From Leucothrix mucor DSM 2157 (lineage in GTDB: Bacteria; Pseudomonadota; Gammaproteobacteria; Thiotrichales; Thiotrichaceae): DNA of 64,000 nucleotides. Location: the NCBI RefSeq assembly GCF_000419525.1, contig NZ_ATTE01000001.1, forward strand, positions 1,922,001 through 1,986,000, written 5' to 3'. The notes below the pieces were generated by a model. The model saw only the letters and a program-made list of their open reading frames with translations. It was not told the origin of the DNA and ran no database searches. How positions within the stretch are numbered: the stretch's first letter is position 1; each line of letters starts with the position of its first letter. Both the position numbers and the translations under genes were made by a program. Below are positions 18,644 through 31,089 of the stretch, in pieces.

Positions 18644-19389
18644 TCCGTGAAATCCTTAGTCGTCAGTAAGTAATTAATAAAGCCAAGGTCAGAAGGCTGT
18701 GTTAGTTTGATATTATCCGCCGAACCCTCAATCAATAGCACCGACTTGGCAACTGCTTCCATTGCGGAAGCTTCATCCGTAATCACAGCATTAGCAAGTT
18801 CAGCTTGATGCAGTGCGTCACGCAGTTCAGCTAAGCGAAACAATTGCGGAGTTTGCGCATGCCATAGATTTTCACGGCTTTCTGTGTGTTTGATTTGTTT
18901 GGTGTTAGCTTCCGCGCGTTTCATCGTGTCTCTAACGAGTGTCGCAAGAATTCCACCAACCACACTGTCATCACGAATCGCCAGCAGTGACTGGATATCA
19001 CCCAATCGAACACAAGGCCGAGCGGCATCATGAACCATTACCCAGCTATCAGGTGGTATTTGTTGCTCTTGAATAAGGTAACGAAGCCCATTAGCCACGG
19101 TATCGGAGCGCTCTGCACCGCCAAAACAGCTAATGATTAAAATATTAGGAAAGGTAGATTTAAGCGTCGCTTGCAAGCCTGGCCAGTACTCATCAGCCTC
19201 GCTTACAACGATCAAAACGCCCTGCAGTTGCGGCAATTGCGTAAAGCGCGAGATGGTATGTTCCAGAATGGTTTTATCATGCAGCTTGAGATACTGCTTG
19301 GGACACTCAGCGGCCATCCGCTTACCCACGCCAGAGGCTGGAATCACTAGCCAAACCGACTCATCAACTGACGATAATGATGCACTCAT
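18640..19389 (-). CDS. ispD: 2-C-methyl-D-erythritol 4-phosphate cytidylyltransferase
   Basis: Third MEP-pathway enzyme; couples CTP to MEP. 249 residues. Signature [11 protein letters not shown] (CTP-binding loop), [27 protein letters not shown] and [10 protein letters not shown], then HAQTPQLFR and TDEASAMEA. It overlaps ftsB by one base (TAATG) and ispF by four, indicating translational coupling through the three genes. Confidence 0.97.
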   Translation of the reverse strand: MSASLSSVDESVWLVIPASGVGKRMAAECPKQYLKLHDKTILEHTISRFTQLPQLQGVLIVVSEADEYWPGLQATLKSTFPNILIISCFGGAERSDTVANGLRYLIQEQQIPPDSWVMVHDAARPCVRLGDIQSLLAIRDDSVVGGILATLVRDTMKRAEANTKQIKHTESRENLWHAQTPQLFRLAELRDALHQAELANAVITDEASAMEAVAKSVLLIEGSADNIKLTQPSDLGFINYLLTTKDFTE

Positions 19390-19730
19390 TATTCTGTAAG
19401 CGTGACAGTATCAACGGGGGCTTCTGCTTCCAGCGTACCCACGGGTGTGGTCGGCTGTACATCAAGAATCACTTCAAAGAAGGTTTCCCGATTTCGAATC
19501 ATGCCTAGCTCACTGCGGGCGCGCTCTTCCACCGCATCATTACCAGACTGAGCATCATCCAGCTCCGCCCGAATTTGCCGATTAAGCGCAGCCTGCTTTT
19601 CATTCTGCGCTTTCATATCAGCGATTTCTTTTTCCAAACGCCATTTAGCCGGATAACTGCCATGACCGACCCACAGGCTTGACACCAGCAGCAATAGCAA
19701 AATGGCCATAACAGTTATCAGGTATTTCAT
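19389..19730 (-). CDS. ftsB: Cell division protein FtsB
   Basis: Single-pass septal protein of the FtsQLB complex. 113 residues: N-terminal transmembrane helix (about 3-22), a periplasmic leucine-zipper coiled coil (RLEKEIADMKAQNEKQAALN...) and the conserved VEERARSELGMIRNRETFFEV. The C-terminal tail of about 25 residues (PTTPVGTLEAEAPVDTVTLTE) is acidic and longer than I would expect from E. coli. Placement between eno and ispD is the standard one. Confidence 0.94.
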   Translation of the reverse strand: MKYLITVMAILLLLLVSSLWVGHGSYPAKWRLEKEIADMKAQNEKQAALNRQIRAELDDAQSGNDAVEERARSELGMIRNRETFFEVILDVQPTTPVGTLEAEAPVDTVTLTE

Positions 19731-19746
19731 GAGTTAGAGATCCTTA

Positions 19747-21030
<1,284 letters not shown>

Positions 21031-21052
21031 CTATACCAGTTAGTCAAAAAAA

Positions 21053-21886
21053 TTATAGGGTTTGCTCAAGGTACGGAGCCGCTTTTACCGCACGATCAAT
21101 ATCCAGCAGAATCTTCAGTAACTCTTCCATACGATGTGTCGGCCAAGAGTTGGGGCCATCACTTAAGGCCTCTGCGGGGTTTGGATGTGACTCCATAAAT
21201 AAACCTGATACACCTGCAGCCACTGCCGCACGAGCCAATACCGGCACATGCTGACGCTCACCACCGGAGGCATTACCTTGTCCACCAGGCAATTGCACGG
21301 AATGCGTCGCATCAAATACCACCGGGCAACCGGTTTCACGCATGGTTGCCAGTCCGCGCATATCGGAAACCAGATTATTGTAACCGAAGGTGTAGCCACG
21401 CTCACAGACCATAATCTGTTCATTACCCGTTGCACGTGCCTTATTAACCACGTTACCCATATCCCATGGCGCGAGGAATTGGCCTTTCTTAATATTGACC
21501 GGACGACCTAATTTAGCCACATTTTGGATAAAGTTGGTCTGGCGGCACAAAAATGCCGGCGTCTGAAGCACATCAGCTACTTCAGCCACTTCATCCATTG
21601 GTGAGTCTTCATGGATGTCAGTCAGTACAGGCAAGTCGAATTCCGACTTAACCTTTGCCAAAATACGCAGGCCTTCTGAAATACCAGGGCCGCGATAAGA
21701 GTCATGCGAAGAGCGGTTAGCTTTATCGTAAGAGGCCTTAAAGATGTAAGGCACGCCTAGGCGCTCAGTAATTTCTTTAAGTTGTTCCGCAATTTTAAGC
21801 GTCAATAATTCTGACTCTACGACACAAGGCCCGGAGATCAGGAAAAAAGGCTGTTGTTCGCCAACTTCATAACCACATAACTGCAT
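21053..21886 (-). CDS. kdsA: 3-deoxy-8-phosphooctulonate synthase
   Basis: Condenses arabinose-5-phosphate with phosphoenolpyruvate to make KDO-8-phosphate for lipopolysaccharide. 277 residues: [64 protein letters not shown] and [11 protein letters not shown] are all family blocks. Linked functionally to kdsD at 24.8 kb in this same window. Sits 8 bp after pyrG. Confidence 0.97.
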   Translation of the reverse strand: MQLCGYEVGEQQPFFLISGPCVVESELLTLKIAEQLKEITERLGVPYIFKASYDKANRSSHDSYRGPGISEGLRILAKVKSEFDLPVLTDIHEDSPMDEVAEVADVLQTPAFLCRQTNFIQNVAKLGRPVNIKKGQFLAPWDMGNVVNKARATGNEQIMVCERGYTFGYNNLVSDMRGLATMRETGCPVVFDATHSVQLPGGQGNASGGERQHVPVLARAAVAAGVSGLFMESHPNPAEALSDGPNSWPTHRMEELLKILLDIDRAVKAAPYLEQTL

Positions 21887-21894
21887 ACTCTCAC

Positions 21895-23703
<1,809 letters not shown>

Positions 23704-23722
23704 CTAAAATTATCCGGATGGC

Positions 23723-23750
23723 TTGGTCAGCGAACAAACTTATGTATAAT
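23723..23750 (+). promoter_or_regulatory. Sigma-70-like promoter of the yrbG-kdsD-lpt operon
   Basis: TTGGTC (23723-23728) and TATAAT (23745-23750) are 16 bp apart, about 30 bp before the yrbG start. The 14-bp element TGCCACATTTTGGC at 23691-23704 lies just upstream. Confidence 0.6.
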
Positions 23751-23782
23751 CGCTCGCATTCTAAACCACACGATAATTGAAC

Positions 23783-24760
23783 ATGCTTAGCTTTTCAGTC
23801 GCGATAATTCTTGGGTTAATCTTACTAGTATGGAGCGCTGACCGCTTTGTTGATGGTGCCGCTAACCTTGCCAGAAACTGGGGTATCTCTCCGTTCATCA
23901 TCGGTGTTTTAATTGTAGGCCTGGGCACATCAGCCCCTGAAATGCTGGTATCAGCTGTTGCAGCCTTGGAAGGCAACCCCGGTATCGGTATTGGAAATGC
24001 AATTGGCTCCAACATCACCAACATCAGCTTAGTACTGGGTGTCACCGCATTAATGACCAACCTTCCGGTACGCTCAGAAATCGTTAAACAAGAACTTCCA
24101 CTGATTTTATGTGCAGGCTTGTTAAGCTGGCTGTTAATGGCTGACCATTATCATGGCTTCTGGGACGGGGTTATTTTAATCGGCTGCTTAGCTGCTGTGC
24201 TTGGCTGGCTCACTTACTCCAGCAAACAGCAACAAGCACATGCTCCTGGTGATGAGTATCTGGAAGAGTCGATGGACGACCTGCCAGATGAGTTACCAAT
24301 GAACAAGGCAATTCTCTGGACGGTTGTCGGCTTGGTACTGCTATTGGCTAGCTCTAAAGCCTTAGTTTGGGGTGCTAGTGGTATTGCAGTAGCGTTTGGG
24401 GTAAGCGACTTAGTGATTGGTTTGACCATTGTCGCAATCGGTACCAGCTTACCCGAATTGGCTGCCAGTATTTCAAGTGCACGTAAGGGCGACACTGATC
24501 TGGCGATTGGTAATATTGTTGGTTCTAACCTATTCAATAACTTAGGCGTCTTAGCGATTCCGGCACTGATTGATCCGGGCTTAGTACCTGATGGCGTCTT
24601 GAGCCGTGATATGCCGATTATGATTGGCTTGACGCTATTGTTAATTATTTTGGGCTATGGCTTGTTTTCACGATCGCGATACCAAATTACTCGCAGTCGT
24701 GGTGCTTTATTTTTATCAATATTTGTCGCCTACCAAGTTCTGCTTTACTATCAACAGTAA
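23783..24760 (+). CDS. yrbG: Calcium/sodium antiporter, YrbG-like
   Basis: Inner-membrane CaCA-family cation exchanger of 326 residues with about ten transmembrane helices. The two inverted alpha repeats are visible: GTSAPEMLVSAVAALEGNPGIGIGNAIGSNITNI near residue 55 and the second copy GTSLPELAASISSARKGDTDLAIGNIVGSNLFN near residue 220. ATG at 23783 preferred; a TTG two codons earlier is possible. As in E. coli it heads the kdsD-lptCAB genes, but mlaFEDCB is not upstream here; pyrG is divergent. Confidence 0.92.
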   Translation: MLSFSVAIILGLILLVWSADRFVDGAANLARNWGISPFIIGVLIVGLGTSAPEMLVSAVAALEGNPGIGIGNAIGSNITNISLVLGVTALMTNLPVRSEIVKQELPLILCAGLLSWLLMADHYHGFWDGVILIGCLAAVLGWLTYSSKQQQAHAPGDEYLEESMDDLPDELPMNKAILWTVVGLVLLLASSKALVWGASGIAVAFGVSDLVIGLTIVAIGTSLPELAASISSARKGDTDLAIGNIVGSNLFNNLGVLAIPALIDPGLVPDGVLSRDMPIMIGLTLLLIILGYGLFSRSRYQITRSRGALFLSIFVAYQVLLYYQQ

Positions 24761-24795
24761 TCAGCGACGATTAATAATAAGAAAGGATACTTAAA

Positions 24796-25785
24796 TTGAC
24801 CGACTTAACTCCAGCTCTACAGCAGGACCTCATCAGCAATGCACGACAAGTTATTGTTGATGAAACAGCTGCCATACAGGCACTCCTTGAGCGCATTGAT
24901 GACAATTTTGCAGAGGCCTGCCAAAGCATCTTAAAATGTGAAGGCCGCGTTATTGTAACTGGCATGGGAAAGTCTGGTCATATTGGCCATAAAATTGCTG
25001 CAACGCTAGCAAGCACTGGCACCCCTGCATTCTTTGTTCACCCGAGTGAAGCCTTGCATGGCGACTTGGGTATGATTACAGCGGCCGACGTGGTTATTCC
25101 AATTTCTAACTCAGGCACAACGGTTGAATTAGTGACATTGTGTTCGGTGGTTAAGAATCAGGGTACACAGCTAATCGCCATGACGGGAAACCCTGACTCA
25201 ATACTTGCTAAGTTGTCGCACTTTCACATTAATATCAGTGTTGAAAAAGAAGCATGTCCTCACGATTTAGCACCAACTTCGAGCACTACCGCTACTTTGG
25301 TCATGGGTGATGCCATAGCGATTACCCTGTTAAAAGCTCGCGCCTTTACGCCAGAAGACTTTGCTCGCTCTCATCCCGCAGGTCGTCTCGGAAAGCGCCT
25401 GAGCATTATGGTACAAGATTTAATGCATAGCGGCGAAGAAATGCCCTCAGTCCACCCGGATGAAACACTGGAAAAAGCGATTTTGGTGATGACGGGCAAG
25501 CAGCTAGGTGCCACTTTAGTAACCGACAACAATCGACAACTGATCAGCATCTTTACCGATGGTGATTTACGCCGTGCATTTGAAGCAGGTATCGATCTTA
25601 GGCAGTCAAAGCTGTCAGATATAACGGTCAAAGGCTGCTTTCGAATCATTCCAGACGCATTGGCAATGGAAGCGCTGACGATGATGCAAAAGCACAAAAT
25701 TACCGTGCTGCCCGTCGTGGATGCTCAAAACCAAGCCGTCGGCGTCATTCATATGCATGATCTGCTAAAAGCCGGTATCGTGTAA
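24796..25785 (+). CDS. kdsD: Arabinose-5-phosphate isomerase
   Basis: Converts ribulose-5-phosphate to arabinose-5-phosphate, the KDO precursor used by KdsA. 329 residues: SIS domain (GMGKSGHIGHKIAATLASTGTPAFFVHPSEALHGDLG, SNSGTTVELVTL, DLAPTSSTTATLVMGDA) and a C-terminal pair of CBS domains (from about 205). The only sensible start is TTG at 24796, 9 bp after GAAAGGA; no in-frame ATG exists before the SIS domain. In E. coli kdsC follows; here lptC begins 3 bp downstream. Confidence 0.95.
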   Translation: MTDLTPALQQDLISNARQVIVDETAAIQALLERIDDNFAEACQSILKCEGRVIVTGMGKSGHIGHKIAATLASTGTPAFFVHPSEALHGDLGMITAADVVIPISNSGTTVELVTLCSVVKNQGTQLIAMTGNPDSILAKLSHFHINISVEKEACPHDLAPTSSTTATLVMGDAIAITLLKARAFTPEDFARSHPAGRLGKRLSIMVQDLMHSGEEMPSVHPDETLEKAILVMTGKQLGATLVTDNNRQLISIFTDGDLRRAFEAGIDLRQSKLSDITVKGCFRIIPDALAMEALTMMQKHKITVLPVVDAQNQAVGVIHMHDLLKAGIV

Positions 25786-25788
25786 TTA

Positions 25789-26355
25789 ATGAAATTACTC
25801 GGTCGCATCTTATTCTTTATCGTATTGGCAGTTGCGGCTGTCGGTACCTGGGTGAACCTGTCCTGGAAAGAACTGTCAGAATTTACAAATACACCGAGTG
25901 AATCACGAATTGATTATTATTTAAATGACTTCACTTTGACGAATATTGGCGCTTCAGGCCAAGTCCGGTATCGCTTGAGTGGGCAACATTTAATACACAA
26001 ACAAGCAAGTGGTGGCAGTGAGGTTTACCAACCCAATATTGAAGTAAGCTCTGCCCAAGGTGAAACAGTAACCTTGAATGCAGAAAATGCCTTACAACAA
26101 TCTAAAGATGGTAACATTGCATTAACAGGGGCTATTCGCGTACATAAACCCGAATTTAACGGCTCACCTGAATTCACACTAACAACCAGAGATCTGACTT
26201 ACGATCCCCTCCGCCAGCATATTTCATCAGATGCAGAGATTGATCTAGTAACAGCTCAGGGCACCATCCACGGGACTGGCTTTGAAACCAGTTTGAATGA
26301 ACAGGAACTAAGGATCCATTCTAATGTACAAGCAGATTATCAACCCACTCCGTAG
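25789..26355 (+). CDS. lptC: LPS export protein LptC
   Basis: Bitopic inner-membrane protein that takes LPS from LptB2FG to LptA. 188 residues with one N-terminal transmembrane helix (about 5-22, LGRILFFIVLAVAAVGTWV) and a periplasmic beta-jellyroll with the family blocks DYYLNDFTLTNIGASGQVRYRLSG and GAIRVHKPEFNGSPEFTLTTRDLTYDP. It starts directly after kdsD and its 3' end overlaps lptA by 32 bp. Confidence 0.93.
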   Translation: MKLLGRILFFIVLAVAAVGTWVNLSWKELSEFTNTPSESRIDYYLNDFTLTNIGASGQVRYRLSGQHLIHKQASGGSEVYQPNIEVSSAQGETVTLNAENALQQSKDGNIALTGAIRVHKPEFNGSPEFTLTTRDLTYDPLRQHISSDAEIDLVTAQGTIHGTGFETSLNEQELRIHSNVQADYQPTP

Positions 26356-26857
26356 GATGCCTCTGATTCTGGCATTACTGATTGCCAGCGCCCCTTCGAT
26401 GGCCCTAAAAAATGACGTCACCCAACCCGTGCGGATTAATGCTGATAATGTGGTGTTTAATAAGTCTAAAGGCTTAGCGACATACAGCGGCAACGTGGTC
26501 ATTATTCAGGGAAGCCTACAGCTTAGAGCTTGGGAAATTGTGATTCAGGCACCTAATAACACCATTCGCACCATCACGGCCAAAGGCAACCCAGTGCAGT
26601 TTCAGCAAACCATGGATGACGGTAAAGTAGCCAAAGGTCAGGCTCGACTGATTCGTTATCAAGTTGAAGAAAAGCGTTTGTTTCTCGATGGCGATGCCGA
26701 GTTAGCACAAAACAATGACAAGTTTAGCAGCGAGCACATTGAATACTCGACACGCACCGGCGAATTAAAAGCAGGCTTGGCGAGAGTTGAAGGCAAACGA
26801 CCTGACCCCAAAGGCCGTGTTAGCGCCATTTTCTACCCAACGAATAAAGTTAAATAA
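26324..26857 (+). CDS. lptA: LPS export periplasmic bridge protein LptA
   Basis: Periplasmic protein whose oligomers bridge LptC and LptD. 177 residues: signal peptide (about 1-27, ending ASAPSMALK) and an OstA-type jellyroll with [38 protein letters not shown] and the [14 protein letters not shown] strand. Start at 26324 lies inside the end of lptC, so expression is coupled. The basic C-terminal tail resembles E. coli LptA. Confidence 0.93.
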   Translation: MYKQIINPLRRMPLILALLIASAPSMALKNDVTQPVRINADNVVFNKSKGLATYSGNVVIIQGSLQLRAWEIVIQAPNNTIRTITAKGNPVQFQQTMDDGKVAKGQARLIRYQVEEKRLFLDGDAELAQNNDKFSSEHIEYSTRTGELKAGLARVEGKRPDPKGRVSAIFYPTNKVK

Positions 26858-26870
26858 GCAGGTTATCAAC

Positions 26871-27596
26871 TTGAGTGTACTGGCAGCAAACGGCCTGCAT
26901 AAAAGCTACGGTAAGCGTAATATTCTTCAGGGGATTTCTCTGCAGGTAAACAGCGCCGAAGTAGTTGGCCTGCTGGGCCCTAATGGTGCAGGTAAAACAA
27001 CCTGCTTCTATATGATTGTGGGTTTAGTGGGTATTGATCGAGGCACTATCACACTAGATGATGCCGACCTGACTCAAAAGTCGATGCATCAACGTGCTCG
27101 TCACGGAGTTGGTTATCTGGCACAAGAGGCCAGCGTATTTCGCAAGCTTTCAGTGCAAGACAACATTATGGCCATCCTGCAAACCCGCAAAGGAATGAGC
27201 CGTCGAGATCGACACGAAAAGATGGAAAGTTTGCTGGAAGAATTCCAGATTACCCACATTCGTGATAGCTTAGGCATTAGCTTGTCAGGCGGTGAACGTC
27301 GGCGCGTTGAAATTGCACGAGCACTGGCAACCGAACCTGCGTTTATTCTACTGGATGAGCCCTTTGCCGGGGTTGACCCAATTTCTGTGATTGAAATCCA
27401 GAAGATTGTCAGCCACCTTAAGCAACGAGGCATTGGCGTACTCATTACCGATCATAACGTGCGTGAAACCCTTGGCATCTGTGATCGTGCTTATATCTTA
27501 GGTAACGGCACTATTCTGACTCAAGGAACACCGCAGGACGTTCTAGCCAATCGCCAAGCGCGCGAAATCTATCTTGGCGAAGATTTCAAGCTGTAA
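26871..27596 (+). CDS. lptB: LPS export ABC transporter ATP-binding protein LptB
   Basis: ATPase of the LptB2FG extractor. From the TTG at 26871 the product is 241 residues, exactly the E. coli length; the next upstream in-frame ATG lies inside lptA and would add an unrelated 28 residues. Walker [10 protein letters not shown]-loop [19 protein letters not shown], signature [16 protein letters not shown], Walker [14 protein letters not shown] and the H-loop TDHNVRE. lptF and lptG are not in this window. Confidence 0.95.
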   Translation: MSVLAANGLHKSYGKRNILQGISLQVNSAEVVGLLGPNGAGKTTCFYMIVGLVGIDRGTITLDDADLTQKSMHQRARHGVGYLAQEASVFRKLSVQDNIMAILQTRKGMSRRDRHEKMESLLEEFQITHIRDSLGISLSGGERRRVEIARALATEPAFILLDEPFAGVDPISVIEIQKIVSHLKQRGIGVLITDHNVRETLGICDRAYILGNGTILTQGTPQDVLANRQAREIYLGEDFKL

Positions 27597-27815
27597 ACAG
27601 CAATAATTATTAGCCAGACTGCTCAACTCAACGACCACCAATCGGGAACCGCACTATCTTGAACGACATCATGATATGCTGATTTTAACTAAAGGAAGTT
27701 GCCTCACAAACCCACTTCGGCAGCCTGCGTCCATGTATTTTCTACTATTTGGTAAAGTAGAGGAAATTGTGCTCACGGGATTGACCGCGGTCAGCAAAAA
27801 GACAATTATAAAAAT

Positions 27816-29264
27816 ATGCTGAAACAAGGAATCCACCTCAAACTTGGACAGAGCCTGTCCATGACTCCGCAATTGCAGCAAGCAATCAAAATGCTGCAAC
27901 TCTCTTCTCTCGAACTGGAACAAGAAATTCAGAACGTACTGGAGACTAATCCTCTACTGGAAAGACAAGAGGATTCGGAGAGCAATTTAAGCAACGAGAC
28001 TGAACGCGAGCCAGATATTGCAGAGCATAGTTCTGAGAGCAGTTTGAGCGAAACTATTCCGGAAGAGCTCAGCACTGACTCACAGTGGGATGACACTTAC
28101 GATACTGAGTGGAAAACCAGCAATACCGAAGGCGAAAGCGCCTCTGACTATATTGAGAAGTTGCACTCAGAAAGTGAAGGTTTACGTGAGCATTTAGTCT
28201 GGCAAATCGACATGAGCAACCTAAGCTCTATCGACAAGCAAATTGCACATTTAATAATCGACTACATTGGGGATGATGGCCTACTCACTGAGCCGCCTGA
28301 GCAGATTTTGGAAGCGCTTGAAGCCGAACTCCCAATTGAACTGGATGAAGTCGAAGCCGTTTTAAGATTCATTCAACACCTCGATCCTGTGGGGGTTGGT
28401 GCACGTGATTTAGGCCAAAGTTTGTGGCTACAATTTAATTTTACCTATCCAAATCATACACTTAAGAAAAAAGCCCAGCAGTTGCTAGAAAAAGATCTGG
28501 ACTTACTTGCTAAACGGGACTATAAAAGTATTAAGAAACAGATTAGGTTAAATAGTGATCAGCTGGACACACTCATTGACCTAGTTAAGACTCTGGACCC
28601 TAACCCGGCAGGTCGTTTTAGTCAGGGCGATGTGGACTACATTAAGCCCGACGTTTACGTCAAAAAGGTAAAGGGCCGCTGGCTTGTCACCCATAACGCT
28701 GAAACGCTTCCCGCGATACAGGTTAATGACAGTTATGCGGAGCTGGTTTCTGATAGTCGTACCGATAAGGCGGCAGCGGACTACATTAAAAATAATCTCC
28801 AACAAGCGAGGTGGTTTATTAAGAGTCTAGAAAACAGAAATACGACCATACTCAACGTTGCCCACGCAATTGTTGAACGCCAGATGGCGTTTCTACAGTA
28901 TGGTGAGGAAGCCATGAAACCCATGGTTCTGAAAGACTTGGCCGAGCAACTAGACTTGCACGAGTCCACTATTTCTCGGGTCACCACCAAAAAATACCTG
29001 CACACGCCCAGAGGTATTTATGAATTTAAATTCTTCTTTTCAAGTCACGTAAATACTGAAGCTGGCGGCGAATGCTCAGCCACCGCTATCCGCGCCATGA
29101 TCAAAAAAATTATCACTGCGGAAAACCCCAGAAAACCTTACAGTGACAACAAATTGACGAACCTGCTTAATGAGCAGGGAATCAACGTAGCGCGACGTAC
29201 TGTCGCCAAATATCGCGAGGCATTAGCTATTCCATCATCACACGATCGTAAAGCACTATCGTGA
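27816..29264 (+). CDS. rpoN: RNA polymerase sigma-54 factor
   Basis: Directs transcription at -24/-12 promoters with enhancer-binding activators. 482 residues: Gln/Leu-rich activator-interacting region I (LGQSLSMTPQLQQAIKMLQLSSLELEQEIQ), an acidic region II, the core-binding region, the helix-turn-helix (LKDLAEQLDLHESTISRVTTKKY) and the RpoN box ARRTVAKYRE near the C-terminus. The 219-bp gap before it contains no obvious gene. Followed by hpf, ptsN and rapZ, the standard order. Confidence 0.97.
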   Translation: MLKQGIHLKLGQSLSMTPQLQQAIKMLQLSSLELEQEIQNVLETNPLLERQEDSESNLSNETEREPDIAEHSSESSLSETIPEELSTDSQWDDTYDTEWKTSNTEGESASDYIEKLHSESEGLREHLVWQIDMSNLSSIDKQIAHLIIDYIGDDGLLTEPPEQILEALEAELPIELDEVEAVLRFIQHLDPVGVGARDLGQSLWLQFNFTYPNHTLKKKAQQLLEKDLDLLAKRDYKSIKKQIRLNSDQLDTLIDLVKTLDPNPAGRFSQGDVDYIKPDVYVKKVKGRWLVTHNAETLPAIQVNDSYAELVSDSRTDKAAADYIKNNLQQARWFIKSLENRNTTILNVAHAIVERQMAFLQYGEEAMKPMVLKDLAEQLDLHESTISRVTTKKYLHTPRGIYEFKFFFSSHVNTEAGGECSATAIRAMIKKIITAENPRKPYSDNKLTNLLNEQGINVARRTVAKYREALAIPSSHDRKALS

Positions 29265-29344
29265 ATATGAAATAGCCGCCCTGCGAGAGTGGGATCTTCC
29301 TTTTGACGGTTCCGCTAACTGCAACTCAAACGGAGACAATTAGT

Positions 29345-29671
29345 ATGCAATTGAATATTACCGGTCATCACATTGAGATTACTCCTTCTCTGAGCAATTA
29401 CATTCAGGAAAAGACCAAGCGTCTCACCCGTCATTATGACCAGGTGCTGAATATCCATGTGATTCTTGAGGTCCAGAAGCTCCAACATAAAGCTGAAGCA
29501 TCGATTCTGGTCAGTGGTAACCATTTGTTTGCAGATGCAATCAATGATGATATGTACGCGGCAATTGACTCCTTGGCGGATAAGCTAGATCGCCAAATTC
29601 TGAAGCACAAAGAAAAAATTACCAGCAAACATCGACAGGAAGGTAGTCACCGTAATATTATTGCGGAGTAA
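29345..29671 (+). CDS. hpf: Ribosome hibernation promoting factor, short type
   Basis: Binds the 30S decoding region to inactivate ribosomes in stationary phase. The ATG at 29345, 8 bp after GGAGAC, yields 108 residues starting MQLNITGHHIEITPSLSNYI; an in-frame ATG at 29303 is non-homologous. Short form (about 95-110 residues) as in enterobacteria, lacking the dimerisation domain of long HPF. Blocks EVQKLQHKAEASILVSG and DMYAAIDSLADKLDRQILKHKEK are characteristic. Confidence 0.95.
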   Translation: MQLNITGHHIEITPSLSNYIQEKTKRLTRHYDQVLNIHVILEVQKLQHKAEASILVSGNHLFADAINDDMYAAIDSLADKLDRQILKHKEKITSKHRQEGSHRNIIAE

Positions 29672-29692
29672 TCCCTACTGCGGAAACTCACT

Positions 29693-30166
29693 ATGTTGAG
29701 TGAAATTAACTCCCTATTGAGCCCTGAGCGAACTTTGTTCGTTCAGGAGCTCGAAAGTAAAAAGCGTGTGTTTGACACATTAGCTGAACTCCTCTCCCAC
29801 AAGCAGAGCCAACTTAGTCAAGATGATATTTTTGATCTCTTGATTGAACGGGAAAAGCTTGGATGTACTGCCATCGGCGGTGGCGTAGCACTCCCTCGTG
29901 CCAGAGCCGACATTACCCAGCCCTATGCAGCGCTACTCATCCTGAAAAATGGCATCGCCATTGAAAGCCCTGATAAAGAACCGGTCTCCGTTTTTCTGGC
30001 ACTGTTATTACCGGAAAGCACCTCACAACGCTACTCTGAGATGATCTCCAGCCTCATGATGCGCATTTCCTCCCGGCCTGTCGCCGAAGAGCTTGCTGAA
30101 ACATCAGAGCCAGAGATTGCCATTAATTATTTTGAAAACCTGTTAATTCAAGACAAGGCGGCCTGA
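29693..30166 (+). CDS. ptsN: PTS IIA-like nitrogen regulatory protein with Arg in place of the active-site His
   Basis: EIIA-Ntr homologue of 157 residues in its usual place after hpf. In the family the phosphorylated histidine lies in G-I-G-x-G-[IV]-A-[IL]-P-H; here the stretch is AIGGGVALPRAR, so residue 69 is Arg (CGT, 29897-29899). The rest of the fold (ESKKRVFDTLAELL, LIEREKLGCTAIG, VSVFLALLLPE) is intact, so this is a full-length protein rather than a pseudogene. It probably cannot be phosphorylated by NPr and would act as a constitutively unphosphorylated regulator, if functional. Confidence 0.9.
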   Translation: MLSEINSLLSPERTLFVQELESKKRVFDTLAELLSHKQSQLSQDDIFDLLIEREKLGCTAIGGGVALPRARADITQPYAALLILKNGIAIESPDKEPVSVFLALLLPESTSQRYSEMISSLMMRISSRPVAEELAETSEPEIAINYFENLLIQDKAA

Positions 30167-30169
30167 CCC

Positions 30170-31039
30170 ATGCATGTAGTCATTATCAGCGGCATGTCCG
30201 GTGCCGGAAAATCCCAGGCACTGAATACTCTGGAAGATCAGGATTATTATTGTATCGATAACCTGCCGCTGAATATGCTGGAATCCTTATTCAGTAATGA
30301 ATGGGTTTGCACTAAAGAAAAAGTGGCTATAGGGATTGATGTTCGAAGTGGCACCAATGAATTATCTGCACTGCCGGCCATTGTAAAAAATCTAAAGGAA
30401 CGCTTCCGCACGGATCTCGTGTACTTGTACGCGTCTAAAGGCATTATTTTTAAGCGCTATGATGAAACACGGCGCAAGCACCCTCTTTCGACCCCAACCA
30501 TGGGATTGAGTGCAGCGATTCATGCTGAATATGAGCTTCTAAAAGTGGTGCGCTCAATTGCTGATTTGCAACTGGAGACCAGTACTACTGACATTTATCA
30601 ACTGGCGTCTATGATCAAAAAGCGCATCTGTGTATTATCAGAGAAACAGTTGTCTCTGTCTTTTCAATCATTTGGCTTCAAATACGGCGCACCGCGCGAT
30701 TCTGACTTTATCTTTGACGTACGCTGCCTGCCAAACCCTTATTGGGTGCCTGAACTTCGGATTAAATCTGGACAAGAAGCCGCCGTTTCAAAATGGCTAG
30801 ACTCACAACCATTAGTACAAAAGATGTACGAGGATATTCGCAAGTTTCTGGAAGACTGGATGCCTCACTTTGTGGAAAACCAACGCGCTTATCTCACGCT
30901 CTCGATTGGCTGCACGGGTGGCCACCATCGCTCGGTCTACCTGATCGATAAATTGGCCGAATATTTCAGACAAAATAATGAAGTATCAATAATTATCAAT
31001 CATCGTGAGATAGAGGCTAAAAAGAAACAGCAGCCTTGA
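30170..31039 (+). CDS. rapZ: RNase adapter protein RapZ
   Basis: P-loop protein; in E. coli it binds GlmY/GlmZ small RNAs and guides RNase E to control glucosamine-6-phosphate synthase. 289 residues, normal length. Walker A GMSGAGKS (8-15), DDYYCIDNLP-like EDQDYYCIDNLPLNML, RRKHPLS, FGFKYGAPRDSDFIFDVRCLPNPYW and the C-terminal IGCTGGHHRSVYL are all present. It starts 3 bp after ptsN. Confidence 0.96.
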   Translation: MHVVIISGMSGAGKSQALNTLEDQDYYCIDNLPLNMLESLFSNEWVCTKEKVAIGIDVRSGTNELSALPAIVKNLKERFRTDLVYLYASKGIIFKRYDETRRKHPLSTPTMGLSAAIHAEYELLKVVRSIADLQLETSTTDIYQLASMIKKRICVLSEKQLSLSFQSFGFKYGAPRDSDFIFDVRCLPNPYWVPELRIKSGQEAAVSKWLDSQPLVQKMYEDIRKFLEDWMPHFVENQRAYLTLSIGCTGGHHRSVYLIDKLAEYFRQNNEVSIIINHREIEAKKKQQP

Positions 31040-31089
31040 TCTGATTCTTGTTAGAATGCCCTATCTAAAAATTCTGACAGCGACAAATC

